A stretch of 26,506 nucleotides of DNA from an uncultured Oscillibacter sp. (lineage in GTDB: Bacteria; Bacillota; Clostridia; Oscillospirales; Oscillospiraceae): assembly GCA_900550685.1 (NCBI GenBank), contig URTS01000009.1, forward strand, positions 1-26,506, given 5' to 3'. The notes under the pieces are model-generated. The model saw only the letters and a program-made list of their open reading frames with translations. It was not told the DNA's origin and made no database searches. A program made the translations under genes and the position numbers. Positions 7,024 through 13,838 of this stretch are shown one piece after another. The stretch's first letter is position 1. Each line of letters starts with the position of its first letter.

Positions 7024-7866
7024 AAGAAGAAGCTGGCCCGCAGGGAGAAGCAGGGCTTTCGTACCGTAACGAAAAGCGTGACCGACCCGGACTGCGGCTT
7101 ATTCGTCAAGGGCGAGCACAAGCGGCAATTCGCGTATGAAGCGCATACCGCCTGCGACAAGAACGGTTTCGTGCTGGAGACAGTCGTGACTCCCGGCAAT
7201 GTCCATGACAGCGTGGCCTTTGATGAAGTTTACGACAAAGTAACGGGAAATTCTCCACAGGTGGAGGCCGTTGTGGCCGATGCCGCATACAAAACGCCTC
7301 ATATCTGCAAGAAAGTGTTCGGCGATGGCAGAGTCCTTTCCACAGCCTACAAGCGCCCGCAGACCATGAAGAATGGACACGAGTGGTGGAAGTATGTCTA
7401 TGATGAATTCTACGACTGCGTGATATGTCCCGAATACCAGCCCTTGAAATATAGCACGACGAACCGTGATGGATATAGGGAATACAAGAGTGATCCGAAT
7501 ATCTGCGCCGCCTGTCCGACCAGAGAACGGTGTACGCATTCCAAGGACTGTATCAAAACGGTGCAGCGGCATATCTGGAAGGACTATGAGGAATTGGCGG
7601 ACGATGCCAGATATACGCCTGCGTACGCGCAGCTCTACAAGTGCCGAAAGGAAACCATTGAACGGGTCTTCGCGGACGCCAAGGAAAAACACGCGATGCG
7701 TTATACGCAATACAGAGGCTTGGCTCAGGTGACGAACTGGGTGAAGCTTAAGTTTGCTGCCATGAACTTGAAAAAATTGGCCACATGGAAATGGAGGAAT
7801 CTGTTGTCCTCGTTTCGCTTTGCTGTTTTTTCGCTCATATATGTTCGAGATCCAGTCTGTTCCTGA
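7024..7866 (+). pseudogene. IS1182-family transposase, C-terminal remnant
   Basis: About 280 residues of a transposase begin abruptly at the IS5 right flank (K-K-K-L-A-R-R). The sequence has the family's signature blocks: G-L-F-V-K-G-E-H-K, A-Y-E-A-H-T-A-C-D, N-V-H-D-S-V-A-F-D, a D-A-A-Y-K-T-P block with the second catalytic Asp, a Cys-rich zinc-like segment (C-P-E-Y and C-A-A-C-P-x-R-x-x-C), and E-R-V-F-A-D-A-K-E-K-H with the catalytic Glu. Full-length relatives have about 450-500 residues. The N-terminal ~200 residues and the first catalytic Asp are missing, and they are not on the other side of the IS5 copy. The 5' half was therefore deleted, not merely split. It cannot be active. Confidence 0.9.
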
Positions 7867-7894
7867 GTACAGACCGGGTTCCTCGACAGACTGG

Positions 7895-7928
7895 TGTGGC
7901 TACTATCAATGATAGTAGCCACATTTTT
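7895..7928 (+). terminator. Strong intrinsic terminator after the IS1182 remnant
   Basis: A perfect 13-bp stem (7895-7907 with 7911-7923) closes an AAT loop and is followed by TTTTT (7924-7928). It lies about 30 bp past the transposase stop and probably belongs to the IS1182-type element. Confidence 0.85.
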
Positions 7929-8050
7929 CATCCATTCAGAAGAGGAACGGTGTTGTTGAAGCTTTTACTCCCACGGCAAAGATCAATAGGAACGTGCAAC
8001 AGAAATTATACCACTACGGGGAAATAGACGTATTTCTCACTGCGGAACAG

Positions 8051-8094
8051 AGGGAAAATATAGAGTCGGGCAGCTACCTGCCCGACTCTATATT
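8051..8094 (-). terminator. Terminator of the GntR-family regulator gene
   Basis: A 17-bp perfect stem (8057-8073 with 8078-8094) with a 4-nt loop lies 7 bp beyond the minus-strand stop codon. Read on the minus strand it ends in a short T-run (complement of 8055-8058). Confidence 0.8.
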
Positions 8095-8100
8095 GCATCA

Positions 8101-8769
8101 TTATGCCTGCTCGTGCCCGTCTTCATTGTACCAACCGATTGCCTTGTTCAGGAATCGAAGATGGCGTTTAATCATGGCTTGCAGCTTTTGCGGGTTTCCG
8201 GAAAGAAGCTGCTCCAAAATCTGGCGGTGTTCACTCAGGGAGATCTGAAAATTTTTCGGGGATACTTTCCCTACGCTGTATACGAAAAAGACACTGCCGC
8301 AACTCCAATTGAACTCATACAGACGCGTAAGCTGCTCATTGTCTGCCATCTGGATTAAAAGCAGGTGGAAGCGGCTTTCCAGAGCGCCAATGGTTGCCAA
8401 ATCCCTCAAATCCACATGATCCAGCTGGTATGCCAAGTCTTTCAACTCTTCAATTTTTTCCGGAAATTTGCTGACGTTCTGGACGGCTGCCGTAGCGGCC
8501 CAGCATTCCATCATCACGCGGGCGTCAAAGTAATTCAGGATATCTTCCGTAGAAAATCCCTTTACAATAAAGCCTCTGCGGGGGATAATTTCAACCAGAC
8601 CTTGTGTTACCAAGCGGTTCAGCGCGGCAACGACCGGGGTGGGGCTGATGTTCAATTCTGCCGCAATGTGCTGAGGGGCAAGCTTGCTCTTTACAGGATA
8701 GACTCCATCCTGAATATTGCGCCGAATGCAATCCATTGCGTAATCCTGCAAAGATTGCGGCTTTTTCAT
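8101..8769 (-). CDS. GntR-family transcriptional regulator, FCD (FadR-like) subfamily
   Basis: The 222-residue protein has an N-terminal winged helix (about 1-70) with the GntR pattern: a short I-x-D-G-x-Y-P loop, A-A-E-L-N-I-S-P-T-P-V as the recognition helix region, and G-L-V-E-I-I-P-R-R-G-F as the wing. Residues ~80-215 form an all-helical FCD-type effector domain; an E-S-R-F-H segment and an S-E-H-R-Q-I-L stretch are typical metal/ligand positions. Such regulators bind organic acids and usually repress the neighbouring catabolic operon. ATG 8769 follows AGGAGAA at 7 bp. It is transcribed away from the reductase-TRAP operon, with 359 bp between them full of symmetric elements, so control of that operon and of itself is likely. 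The ligand is unknown. Confidence 0.9.
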   Translation of the reverse strand: MKKPQSLQDYAMDCIRRNIQDGVYPVKSKLAPQHIAAELNISPTPVVAALNRLVTQGLVEIIPRRGFIVKGFSTEDILNYFDARVMMECWAATAAVQNVSKFPEKIEELKDLAYQLDHVDLRDLATIGALESRFHLLLIQMADNEQLTRLYEFNWSCGSVFFVYSVGKVSPKNFQISLSEHRQILEQLLSGNPQKLQAMIKRHLRFLNKAIGWYNEDGHEQA

Positions 8770-8796
8770 AGGCGTTCTCCTAACAATCGTATTTTC

Positions 8797-8817
8797 TTTA
8801 CAATACCTTTACAATAC
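8797..8817. repeat. Tandem 10-bp repeats over the regulator's -10 box
   Basis: TTTACAATAC occurs at 8797-8806 and again at 8808-8817, an 11-bp period, or one helical turn. The second copy covers the regulator's predicted -10 box (8811-8816). A likely autoregulation site. Confidence 0.5.
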
Positions 8818-8839
8818 TATGTTTCCAAAATAATGTCAA
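8811..8839 (-). promoter_or_regulatory. Predicted promoter of the GntR-family gene
   Basis: On the minus strand TTGACA (8834-8839), exactly 17 bp and TATTGT (8811-8816) make a near-consensus sigma-A promoter. It is about 40 bp upstream of the ATG. Confidence 0.7.
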
Positions 8840-8947
8840 TATTCTAACAAAAAAACAAGAGGCGGCAAATATCGTCTGGAAAGGAGCCCTCACACACATA
8901 TAAAGATTTTGTAAAAGGTGTGTCAAGTGTCATATTTCACCATTTGA

Positions 8948-8966
8948 TTTGTATGGTTTATACAAA
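8948..8966. promoter_or_regulatory. Candidate operator: TTTGTAT-N5-ATACAAA
   Basis: A perfect 7-bp inverted repeat with a 5-bp spacer sits in the middle of the divergent intergenic region. TGTA...TACA half-sites are common in operators of FCD-type GntR regulators, which makes this a plausible binding site for the adjacent regulator. It lies 46 bp upstream of the operon's -35 box. Confidence 0.45.
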
Positions 8967-9012
8967 GTTGTTGATGCAAACGCTTACTACATTGTTAAAA
9001 TTCAAACTTAAA

Positions 9013-9040
9013 TTGACATCTCGGATTTTTGGTGTACACT
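9013..9040 (+). promoter_or_regulatory. Predicted promoter of the reductase-TRAP operon
   Basis: A consensus TTGACA (9013-9018), 16 bp and TACACT (9035-9040). The -10 box is part of the palindrome GTGTACAC (9032-9039), so a repressor bound there would block the promoter. Confidence 0.65.
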
Positions 9041-9047
9041 GTAATCA

Positions 9048-9072
9048 GATTTTAAATTTTACATTTAAAATC
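9048..9072. promoter_or_regulatory. Perfect AT-rich inverted repeat just after the promoter
   Basis: GATTTTAAAT (9048-9057) and ATTTAAAATC (9063-9072) are exact reverse complements separated by 5 bp. The repeat starts about where transcription should begin, a classical repressor position. It could also form a weak leader hairpin. Confidence 0.45.
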
Positions 9073-9128
9073 CAAAATTAAATGATGCAGTTTGGCTCTT
9101 CAAAAGCCGCAGAAAGGAATGACCTCAA

Positions 9129-10010
9129 GTGAAAAAGATCGGTTTTCTCGGACTTGGCGTTATGGGTCTTCCGATGGCAAAGAATGTCATCAAGGGCACA
9201 AAGCAGGCAATCATGGGCTTCGATGTAGCACAGAATCGTCTGGATGAGTTGAAGGAAGCTGGCGGTATTCCGGTAAAAGATCCGGATGAGATCTACCGTA
9301 GCTGCGACATTATCATGCAGATGCTGCCCACGCACGCCACCATTATTCACTCCGTGGAGCGGGCCATCGAGTTGGGTAAGCCCGGCAATATCATCATCGA
9401 CTGCTCTTCCACAGCACCCGACATCATTCAGGAACTGTACGCAAAAACGAAGGCTGCTGGCATGACGCTGCTGGATTCCCCCGTTTCAGGAGGCAACCCC
9501 ATGGCAATTGCCGGAACGCTTGCGATTATGACAGGCGGCGACAAGGAAGCCTTTGACGAAGTGCTTCCCATACTGGAAAGCATGGGCAAGCCGGTATACA
9601 CCGGCAAGAGCGGCAGCGGCGATGTGACCAAACTGGTCAACAACATGATCGCTGGCAATATGCTGACCGCCATTGCTGAAGGGTATGCGTTCGCTGCCAA
9701 GGCAGGCATTGATTTGCAGACAACTTTTGAAGCGACCCGCTGCGGCTTTGCTGGCGGTCCGCTGTATGACAACAAGGTTCCCATGGTGATTCATCGGGAC
9801 TACACTCCCGGTGCGCGGATCGCCGTACACCGCAAGGACATTATCAACGCCAAACATTACGCACACAAGCTGGGCGTGGACACCCCGCTGTGCGATGTTA
9901 CGCTGATGGTCATGGACTGGATGAATGACAACGGTCACATTGATGACGATCAGGCGGCGATGGTCAAGTATTACGAAGATAAAATGGATGTTCAGGTTGG
10001 ACATGAATAA
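9129..10010 (+). CDS. 3-hydroxyisobutyrate dehydrogenase-family reductase (GarR-like)
   Basis: The 293-residue beta-hydroxyacid dehydrogenase reduces or oxidises a small 3-hydroxy acid with NAD(P); relatives act on 3-hydroxyisobutyrate, tartronate semialdehyde or hydroxymethylglutarate. Motifs are complete: the G-L-G-V-M-G dinucleotide loop at 8-13, the substrate-binding D-S-P-V-S-G-G block at 116-122, and G-x3-K-x3-N with the catalytic Lys at 168 and Asn 172. The start is GTG 9129, preceded by AAAGGA. It is first in an operon with dctPQM (33 bp to dctP), so the transporter probably imports its substrate or a precursor. With no second enzyme in the operon, the true substrate cannot be named from sequence. 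Confidence 0.9.
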   Translation: MKKIGFLGLGVMGLPMAKNVIKGTKQAIMGFDVAQNRLDELKEAGGIPVKDPDEIYRSCDIIMQMLPTHATIIHSVERAIELGKPGNIIIDCSSTAPDIIQELYAKTKAAGMTLLDSPVSGGNPMAIAGTLAIMTGGDKEAFDEVLPILESMGKPVYTGKSGSGDVTKLVNNMIAGNMLTAIAEGYAFAAKAGIDLQTTFEATRCGFAGGPLYDNKVPMVIHRDYTPGARIAVHRKDIINAKHYAHKLGVDTPLCDVTLMVMDWMNDNGHIDDDQAAMVKYYEDKMDVQVGHE

Positions 10011-10043
10011 AAGGGAAAACGAAATTTTAAGGAGGGCAAGATA

Positions 10044-11078
10044 ATGAAAAGATTTTTGGCTGGCGTTCTCTCTACTCTGATGGTGGCGGGTCTTTTGACC
10101 GGTTGCGGCGGTTCCAAGGGCACGAATTCTCCTACCACGGATGGCTCCGGCGCTAACAGTGGCTCTGAAGAGGCGAGCTATGTTTGGAAGTGCGCGCTGA
10201 ACTCCACTGAGGGCGATAACGCTTATGATGCAGCAGTTGTTTTCAAGGATAAGGTCAGCGAGCTGACCGGCGGCAAGGTGCAGGTGGACCTGTACGGCGG
10301 CGCCAGCCTTGGCAGCACCACGGAGGTTCTGGAAGGCATGAGCGTAGGCGTGGCAGATATCATCTGCGAGTCTGTCGGCACGCTGGCTCCGTTTACTGAA
10401 CTGGCGAACATTGACGCAATGCCTTATGTGTACAGCGGCTACGATCATTTTATGAATGTCTGGTCCAGCGATCTGGGCGAAGAGATGAAGGATACCATTG
10501 GCCAGGCAGCCGGCTTTAAGCTGCTGGGCGGCGCTTACCGCGGCGCTCGCATCGTGACCGCTACCAAGGCGATGGAGACTGTGGATGACTTCAATGGCTT
10601 CAAGCTGCGCGCTCCCAATCTGGATGTTTATGTCAAGACCTGGCAGTGGATGGGCGCGGCTCCCACCCCCATGGCAATGAGCGAGGTGTACACTGCATTG
10701 CAGCAGGGCACGGTTAATGGTCAGGAAAACCCCATGGTTGACAGCATGAACTACTCTTTCGATGAGGTCTGCAAATACTGGATCAAGACCAACCATGTGT
10801 ACAGCTGCAACCTGTTTATGATGGATCTGAATTACTTCAACGGTCTGCCCGAGGACATTCAGGCTGCTGTGAAGGAAGCTGCGGAATATGCCGGTCAGCA
10901 GATCAGCGAACAGCAGGCTGATAAGGACGCTGCCGCTGAGCAGGCTCTGAAGGACGAAAACTGCACTGTGATCGAGGTCGACATCCCCAGCTTCATTGCG
11001 AAGTTTGACGGCTTTGCCGAGGCGAACTATCCTGATCTTGCCGATTGGGTTGCCCGCATCAAGGAATTGGACGCCTAA
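10044..11078 (+). CDS. dctP: TRAP transporter solute-binding lipoprotein DctP
   Basis: The 344-residue extracytoplasmic binding protein starts with a lipoprotein signal peptide (lipobox L-L-T-G-C, lipidated Cys 21) and a Ser/Gly-rich linker to about residue 45. The rest is the DctP fold. Arg 189 in K-L-R-A-P is the position that salt-bridges the substrate carboxylate in this family, and the following Q-Q-G-T-V-N-G-Q-E-N-P block is also conserved. It captures a carboxylate, probably a hydroxy or sugar acid given the reductase gene upstream. AAGGAGG sits 8 bp before ATG 10044. Base composition and codon choice match the flanking dctQ and dctM. Confidence 0.95.
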   Translation: MKRFLAGVLSTLMVAGLLTGCGGSKGTNSPTTDGSGANSGSEEASYVWKCALNSTEGDNAYDAAVVFKDKVSELTGGKVQVDLYGGASLGSTTEVLEGMSVGVADIICESVGTLAPFTELANIDAMPYVYSGYDHFMNVWSSDLGEEMKDTIGQAAGFKLLGGAYRGARIVTATKAMETVDDFNGFKLRAPNLDVYVKTWQWMGAAPTPMAMSEVYTALQQGTVNGQENPMVDSMNYSFDEVCKYWIKTNHVYSCNLFMMDLNYFNGLPEDIQAAVKEAAEYAGQQISEQQADKDAAAEQALKDENCTVIEVDIPSFIAKFDGFAEANYPDLADWVARIKELDA

Positions 11079-11115
11079 CGAACCGATCCGTTTCTGAATC
11101 AGAGAGGAAGATACT

Positions 11116-11610
11116 ATGCTCAAAGCCTATTCCAAATTTTTGGATGTTATCGAAAAGATTGAGCGACTTTTTCTGGCTGTCGCAATGGTTGTGATGATTG
11201 CCGACATGACCTATCAGGTGATCCTGCGGTATGTGTTCTCCAATTCCAACGCATGGAGCGAGGAACTTGCAAGATACCTGTTTATCTTTGAGGTTATGAT
11301 CGCTGCGGCCATTGCCATCCGCAAAAATAGCCACTTGCAGATTGACGTGCTGATTAACTGCTTTAAGCCCAGGACCAAGACGCTGTTCACCTTGGTATCT
11401 ACACTGGTGGGCATGGCTTTTCTGGTATTCCTGCTGGTTTACTCCATTGGTCTTGTAAAGACTGGCGGGACCAACATTTCTGTTGGTCTGAACATTCCCA
11501 TGTCGGTCCCCTATGCCAGCATCCCCATTGGAACGGTGCTGATGCTGCTGACATCCGTAGAAGTTGTGCTCAAGAGCGTTGAGGAGTTAAAGGGGGTCGG
11601 TGCGGCATGA
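11116..11610 (+). CDS. dctQ: TRAP transporter small membrane subunit DctQ
   Basis: The 164-residue protein has four hydrophobic segments (about 15-40, 52-70, 90-112, 128-150), the DctQ topology. It includes the conserved N-x-W-S-E-E-L-A-R-Y-L-F motif near residues 44-56. It pairs with DctM to form the Na+-coupled permease in the cytoplasmic membrane. Its TGA overlaps the dctM ATG by 4 bp, so the two are translationally coupled. Confidence 0.95.
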   Translation: MLKAYSKFLDVIEKIERLFLAVAMVVMIADMTYQVILRYVFSNSNAWSEELARYLFIFEVMIAAAIAIRKNSHLQIDVLINCFKPRTKTLFTLVSTLVGMAFLVFLLVYSIGLVKTGGTNISVGLNIPMSVPYASIPIGTVLMLLTSVEVVLKSVEELKGVGAA

Positions 11611-12881
11611 ACGTTGGTTTGATTGTGATCCTGATTCTGCTGGTTTTGGCATTTCTCGGGATTCCCATTTACATCGCCTTGGGTATTGGCACCTTGGCAG
11701 CGCTCAGCGTGGCGGGAATGCCCATGCTGGTCCTCCCTCAAAAGCTGTTTGCGGGCATGAATTCCAGTTCGCTGCTGGCGATCCCATTCTTTATCCTGGC
11801 CGGCAACATCATGTCGCGCAGTATCACAACGAAGCTGATCGATGTGGCAAACGCGCTGATCGGATGGATTCAGGGCAGCTTGGGCGTGGTGACGGTTTTG
11901 GCTTCTGCGCTGTTTGGCGCCATTTCCGGCTCCGGCGTTGCAACGGCATCCGCCATCGGCGGCATCACCATTCCGGCGATGAAGCGTGAGGGCTATCCTG
12001 CCACATTTGCGGCGGCCGTGTCCTCCATCTCCTCCATTTTGGGGCCCATCATCCCGCCGTCGATCACGCTGATCGTCTATGCGAGCATTACCAATGTTTC
12101 TGTTTCAAAGCTGTTTATCGGTTCCGTTTTGCCCGGCATCATTTTGGCGCTGTCTCTGGCGGTGTATTGCCTGTTCTTCGGCAAGAAGAATAAACTGCCG
12201 GCGCATGAGAAGATGTCCGGCAAGCAGATCGCAACGGTGTTCAAGAACAGCATTTGGGCGCTTTTGATGCCTGTCATCATTTTGGGCGGCATTTTCGGCG
12301 GCATTTTCACCCCTACGGAGGCCGCTGCCGTGGCCGTGGTATACGCCCTGATTATCAGCCTGTTCGTATACCGTGACACGACTTGGAAGGAGTTGCCCGG
12401 GATCTTTGTGGATGGCGCAGTCGCCACGGCCACCATCATGGTCATGGTGGGACTGTCCAAGGCCTCCAGCTATGTGGTGGTCACTTCCGGTCTGCCCCAG
12501 CAGATGCTGAACACATTTTCCGCCATCACTGACAGCAAGGTTGTGATCCTGCTACTGCTGAACCTGCTCTTCCTTGTGATCGGTATGCTGATGGAGGCGA
12601 ATGCGGCCATCATTATGATGACGCCCATTTTGCTGCCTCTGCTGTCTGCGTTCAACATTGACCTGCTCCAGTTCGGCATTGTGATGAGCTTCAACCTGTG
12701 CATCGGTCTGGTCACGCCGCCTGTTGGGCTCTGCCTGCTGATCGACAACCAGATCGCCGGCACCAGCCTTTCCAAGACGTTGAAGGCGATGATGCCCATG
12801 CTGATTATTGCGCTGGTCGCCTTGGTGCTGATTACCTATGTGCCTGCGCTGACAACTTGGCTTCCTTCACTAATCCAGTGA
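11607..12881 (+). CDS. dctM: TRAP transporter large permease subunit DctM
   Basis: The 424-residue polytopic protein has about a dozen membrane spans and the DctM-typical Gly/Ser/Pro-rich blocks: F-G-A-I-S-G-S-G-V-A-T-A-S-A-I-G-G near 105-120, I-P-P-S-I near 149-153, and F-T-P-T-E-A-A near 233-239. A later N-L-C-I-G-L-V-T-P-P-V-G block is part of the ion and substrate path. It is the translocating subunit driven by the sodium gradient. The operon appears to end here, without a strong terminator in the next 30 bp; only a weak 5-bp GATCC/GGATC stem is seen. Confidence 0.95.
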   Translation: MNVGLIVILILLVLAFLGIPIYIALGIGTLAALSVAGMPMLVLPQKLFAGMNSSSLLAIPFFILAGNIMSRSITTKLIDVANALIGWIQGSLGVVTVLASALFGAISGSGVATASAIGGITIPAMKREGYPATFAAAVSSISSILGPIIPPSITLIVYASITNVSVSKLFIGSVLPGIILALSLAVYCLFFGKKNKLPAHEKMSGKQIATVFKNSIWALLMPVIILGGIFGGIFTPTEAAAVAVVYALIISLFVYRDTTWKELPGIFVDGAVATATIMVMVGLSKASSYVVVTSGLPQQMLNTFSAITDSKVVILLLLNLLFLVIGMLMEANAAIIMMTPILLPLLSAFNIDLLQFGIVMSFNLCIGLVTPPVGLCLLIDNQIAGTSLSKTLKAMMPMLIIALVALVLITYVPALTTWLPSLIQ

Positions 12882-12898
12882 CCCCCAGCGATCCCTGA

Positions 12899-13237
12899 AA
12901 GGATCCTTACTGTGGCGGAATTACATACGAAGAAAAGCGCCGGAAGTATTCCTATGTATCAAGGCCCCAGATCAGCAAGTACGACTACCAATACAATGGC
13001 CGCCTTTGTCTCAAGATCAACGATCAGAAAAGCTTCCGCGATTGTAAAGCATATCAACTGGAAGACCGTTTGGGCGACATGATGTTGGAGCTCTATGCGG
13101 CTGCTGAGGGATTGAAACAGCAGCGGCTTGCGCGGGAAGAGGCTGAACGCAAACGTCAGGAAGATGCGCGCAGGGAGGAAGAACGCCAAAACATTCCGGA
13201 TATTGGTGGTAAAAGACGGCCCGACTCATGCAAATGA
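12899..13237 (+). pseudogene. 5'-truncated gene remnant encoding a coiled-coil tail
   Basis: An open frame runs from right after a TGA (12896-12898) to TGA 13235-13237 with no credible start or ribosome binding site. The translation looks like the end of a real protein: an aromatic, basic part (E-E-K-R-R-K-Y-S-Y-V, then D-Y-Q-Y-N-G-R-L-C-L-K-I), an L-G-D-M-M-L-E-L segment, and a highly charged coiled-coil rich in Arg, Glu and Lys. I do not recognise the family with confidence; similar tails occur in hypothetical proteins of mobile regions. The 5' part is gone, apparently replaced by the TRAP operon, which marks a breakpoint at about 12.89 kb. Its last codons lie in the stem of the next hairpin. 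Confidence 0.6.
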
Positions 13238-13253
13238 CATGAGTCGGGCCGTC
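13211..13253 (-). terminator. Terminator of the AbrB-like gene
   Basis: A 16-bp perfect stem (13215-13230 with 13238-13253) and 7-nt loop. On the minus strand it is followed by TTTT (complement of 13211-13214), 14 bp past the AbrB-like stop. The plus-strand remnant ends inside the same structure, but no U-tract is present in that direction. Confidence 0.75.
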
Positions 13254-13266
13254 TCGACATTATGTA

Positions 13267-13443
13267 TTAGTTCCAGCCTTGCCGTTTTGCCAGATCCAGC
13301 ATGGCGAAGCTGAAACGTTGCCACCGTGCCAATGTCATCTGTGACGGGTCGCCCTCTCGGATACGCATGGTGCGGCGGATCTCCTTGGGAATGACCACCC
13401 GGCCAAGGTCGTCGATGCGCCGCACGATTCCGGTTGCTTTCAT
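13267..13443 (-). CDS. Short AbrB/SpoVT-type DNA-binding protein with an atypical tail
   Basis: The 58-residue product starts at ATG 13443 with GAAGGAG well placed upstream. Residues 1-33 are a textbook AbrB/SpoVT swapped-hairpin start (M-K-A-T-G-I-V-R-R-I-D-D-L-G-R-V-V-I-P-K, then E-I-R-R-T-M-R-I-R-E-G-D-P). The family then normally continues with L-E-I plus a beta-strand. Here it switches to an unrelated, mostly helical tail (about 34-58, with L-A-R-W-Q-R-F and ending Q-G-W-N). The gene keeps its own ribosome binding site and terminator, so it may be expressed. It may be a deletion product or a small DNA-binding protein with altered oligomerisation. Confidence 0.65.
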   Translation of the reverse strand: MKATGIVRRIDDLGRVVIPKEIRRTMRIREGDPSQMTLARWQRFSFAMLDLAKRQGWN

Positions 13444-13581
13444 ATTTCAAAACTCCTTCGTTCTTTGATTCCTATGTCAGATGTAGTATCTGCCATATTT
13501 TCCGCCTTATGCCGCCGGGCGGCTGGTACTCTTTGGCAATGCGGCTTGCTCTCCCGGCAGTGAACGTTTGCAGAATATGAA

Positions 13582-13634
13582 AAAACCCCCATCTATGGAA
13601 CAGGACAGTGTCCCCGCCCATAGATGGGGCTTTT
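13582..13634. terminator. Bidirectional terminator beyond the lepA 3' end
   Basis: CCCCATCTATGG (13587-13598) pairs with CCATAGATGGGG (13618-13629); an inner GGACA-G-TGTCC hairpin fills the loop. An A-run precedes and a T-run follows, so it can stop transcription both ways. It lies next to the outer copy of the lepA end, suggesting that it is the original lepA terminator. Confidence 0.85.
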
Positions 13635-13664
13635 TAAATAAATGAATTGCAGACAGGAAACCAA

Positions 13665-13747
13665 TTACTCGTCCAGCTTGAGGACGGCCAGGAACGCCTC
13701 CGTAGGCATCTGGACAGTGCCCAGGGCACGCATCTTCTTTTTGCCTT
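13665..13747 (-). repeat. Second copy of the last 83 bp of lepA
   Basis: This segment repeats 13839-13921, the real lepA end including its stop codon. The copies differ at five bases, all silent third-position changes (for example GAG/GAA, GAC/GAT, CTG/CTC), so both encode the same final residues K-M-R-A-L-G-T-V-Q-M-P-T-E-A-F-L-A-V-L and so on. That pattern implies that both copies came from functional lepA genes. Confidence 0.9.
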
Positions 13748-13835
13748 TTGAAAACGCTCCGCGTTTCAAAAGCTGATTGAAATAACGGCGCACAGCGCCG
13801 GCTCGCCGCTTTGCGGCTCGCAGGAAGGCAAAAAG
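13737..13835. repeat. Foldable 77-bp spacer with 11-bp inverted ends
   Basis: CTTTTTGCCTT (13737-13747) and AAGGCAAAAAG (13825-13835) are exact inverted repeats around the sequence separating the two lepA ends. Inside are a bulged TTTGAAAACG/CGTTTCAAA hairpin and a direct repeat of CGGCTCGC. It may be a small insertion sequence-like or REP-like unit; no open frame is seen. Confidence 0.5.
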
Positions 13836-13838
13836 AGA

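Noticed and set aside
8797..8817. Start of a CRISPR-like repeat array
   Set aside because: Only two adjacent 10-bp copies with a 1-bp gap, no spacers and no cas genes.
13226..13450. 74-codon minus-strand frame overlapping the AbrB-like gene
   Set aside because: It is the wrong frame; the neighbouring frame from ATG 13443 gives the recognisable AbrB domain and has the ribosome binding site.
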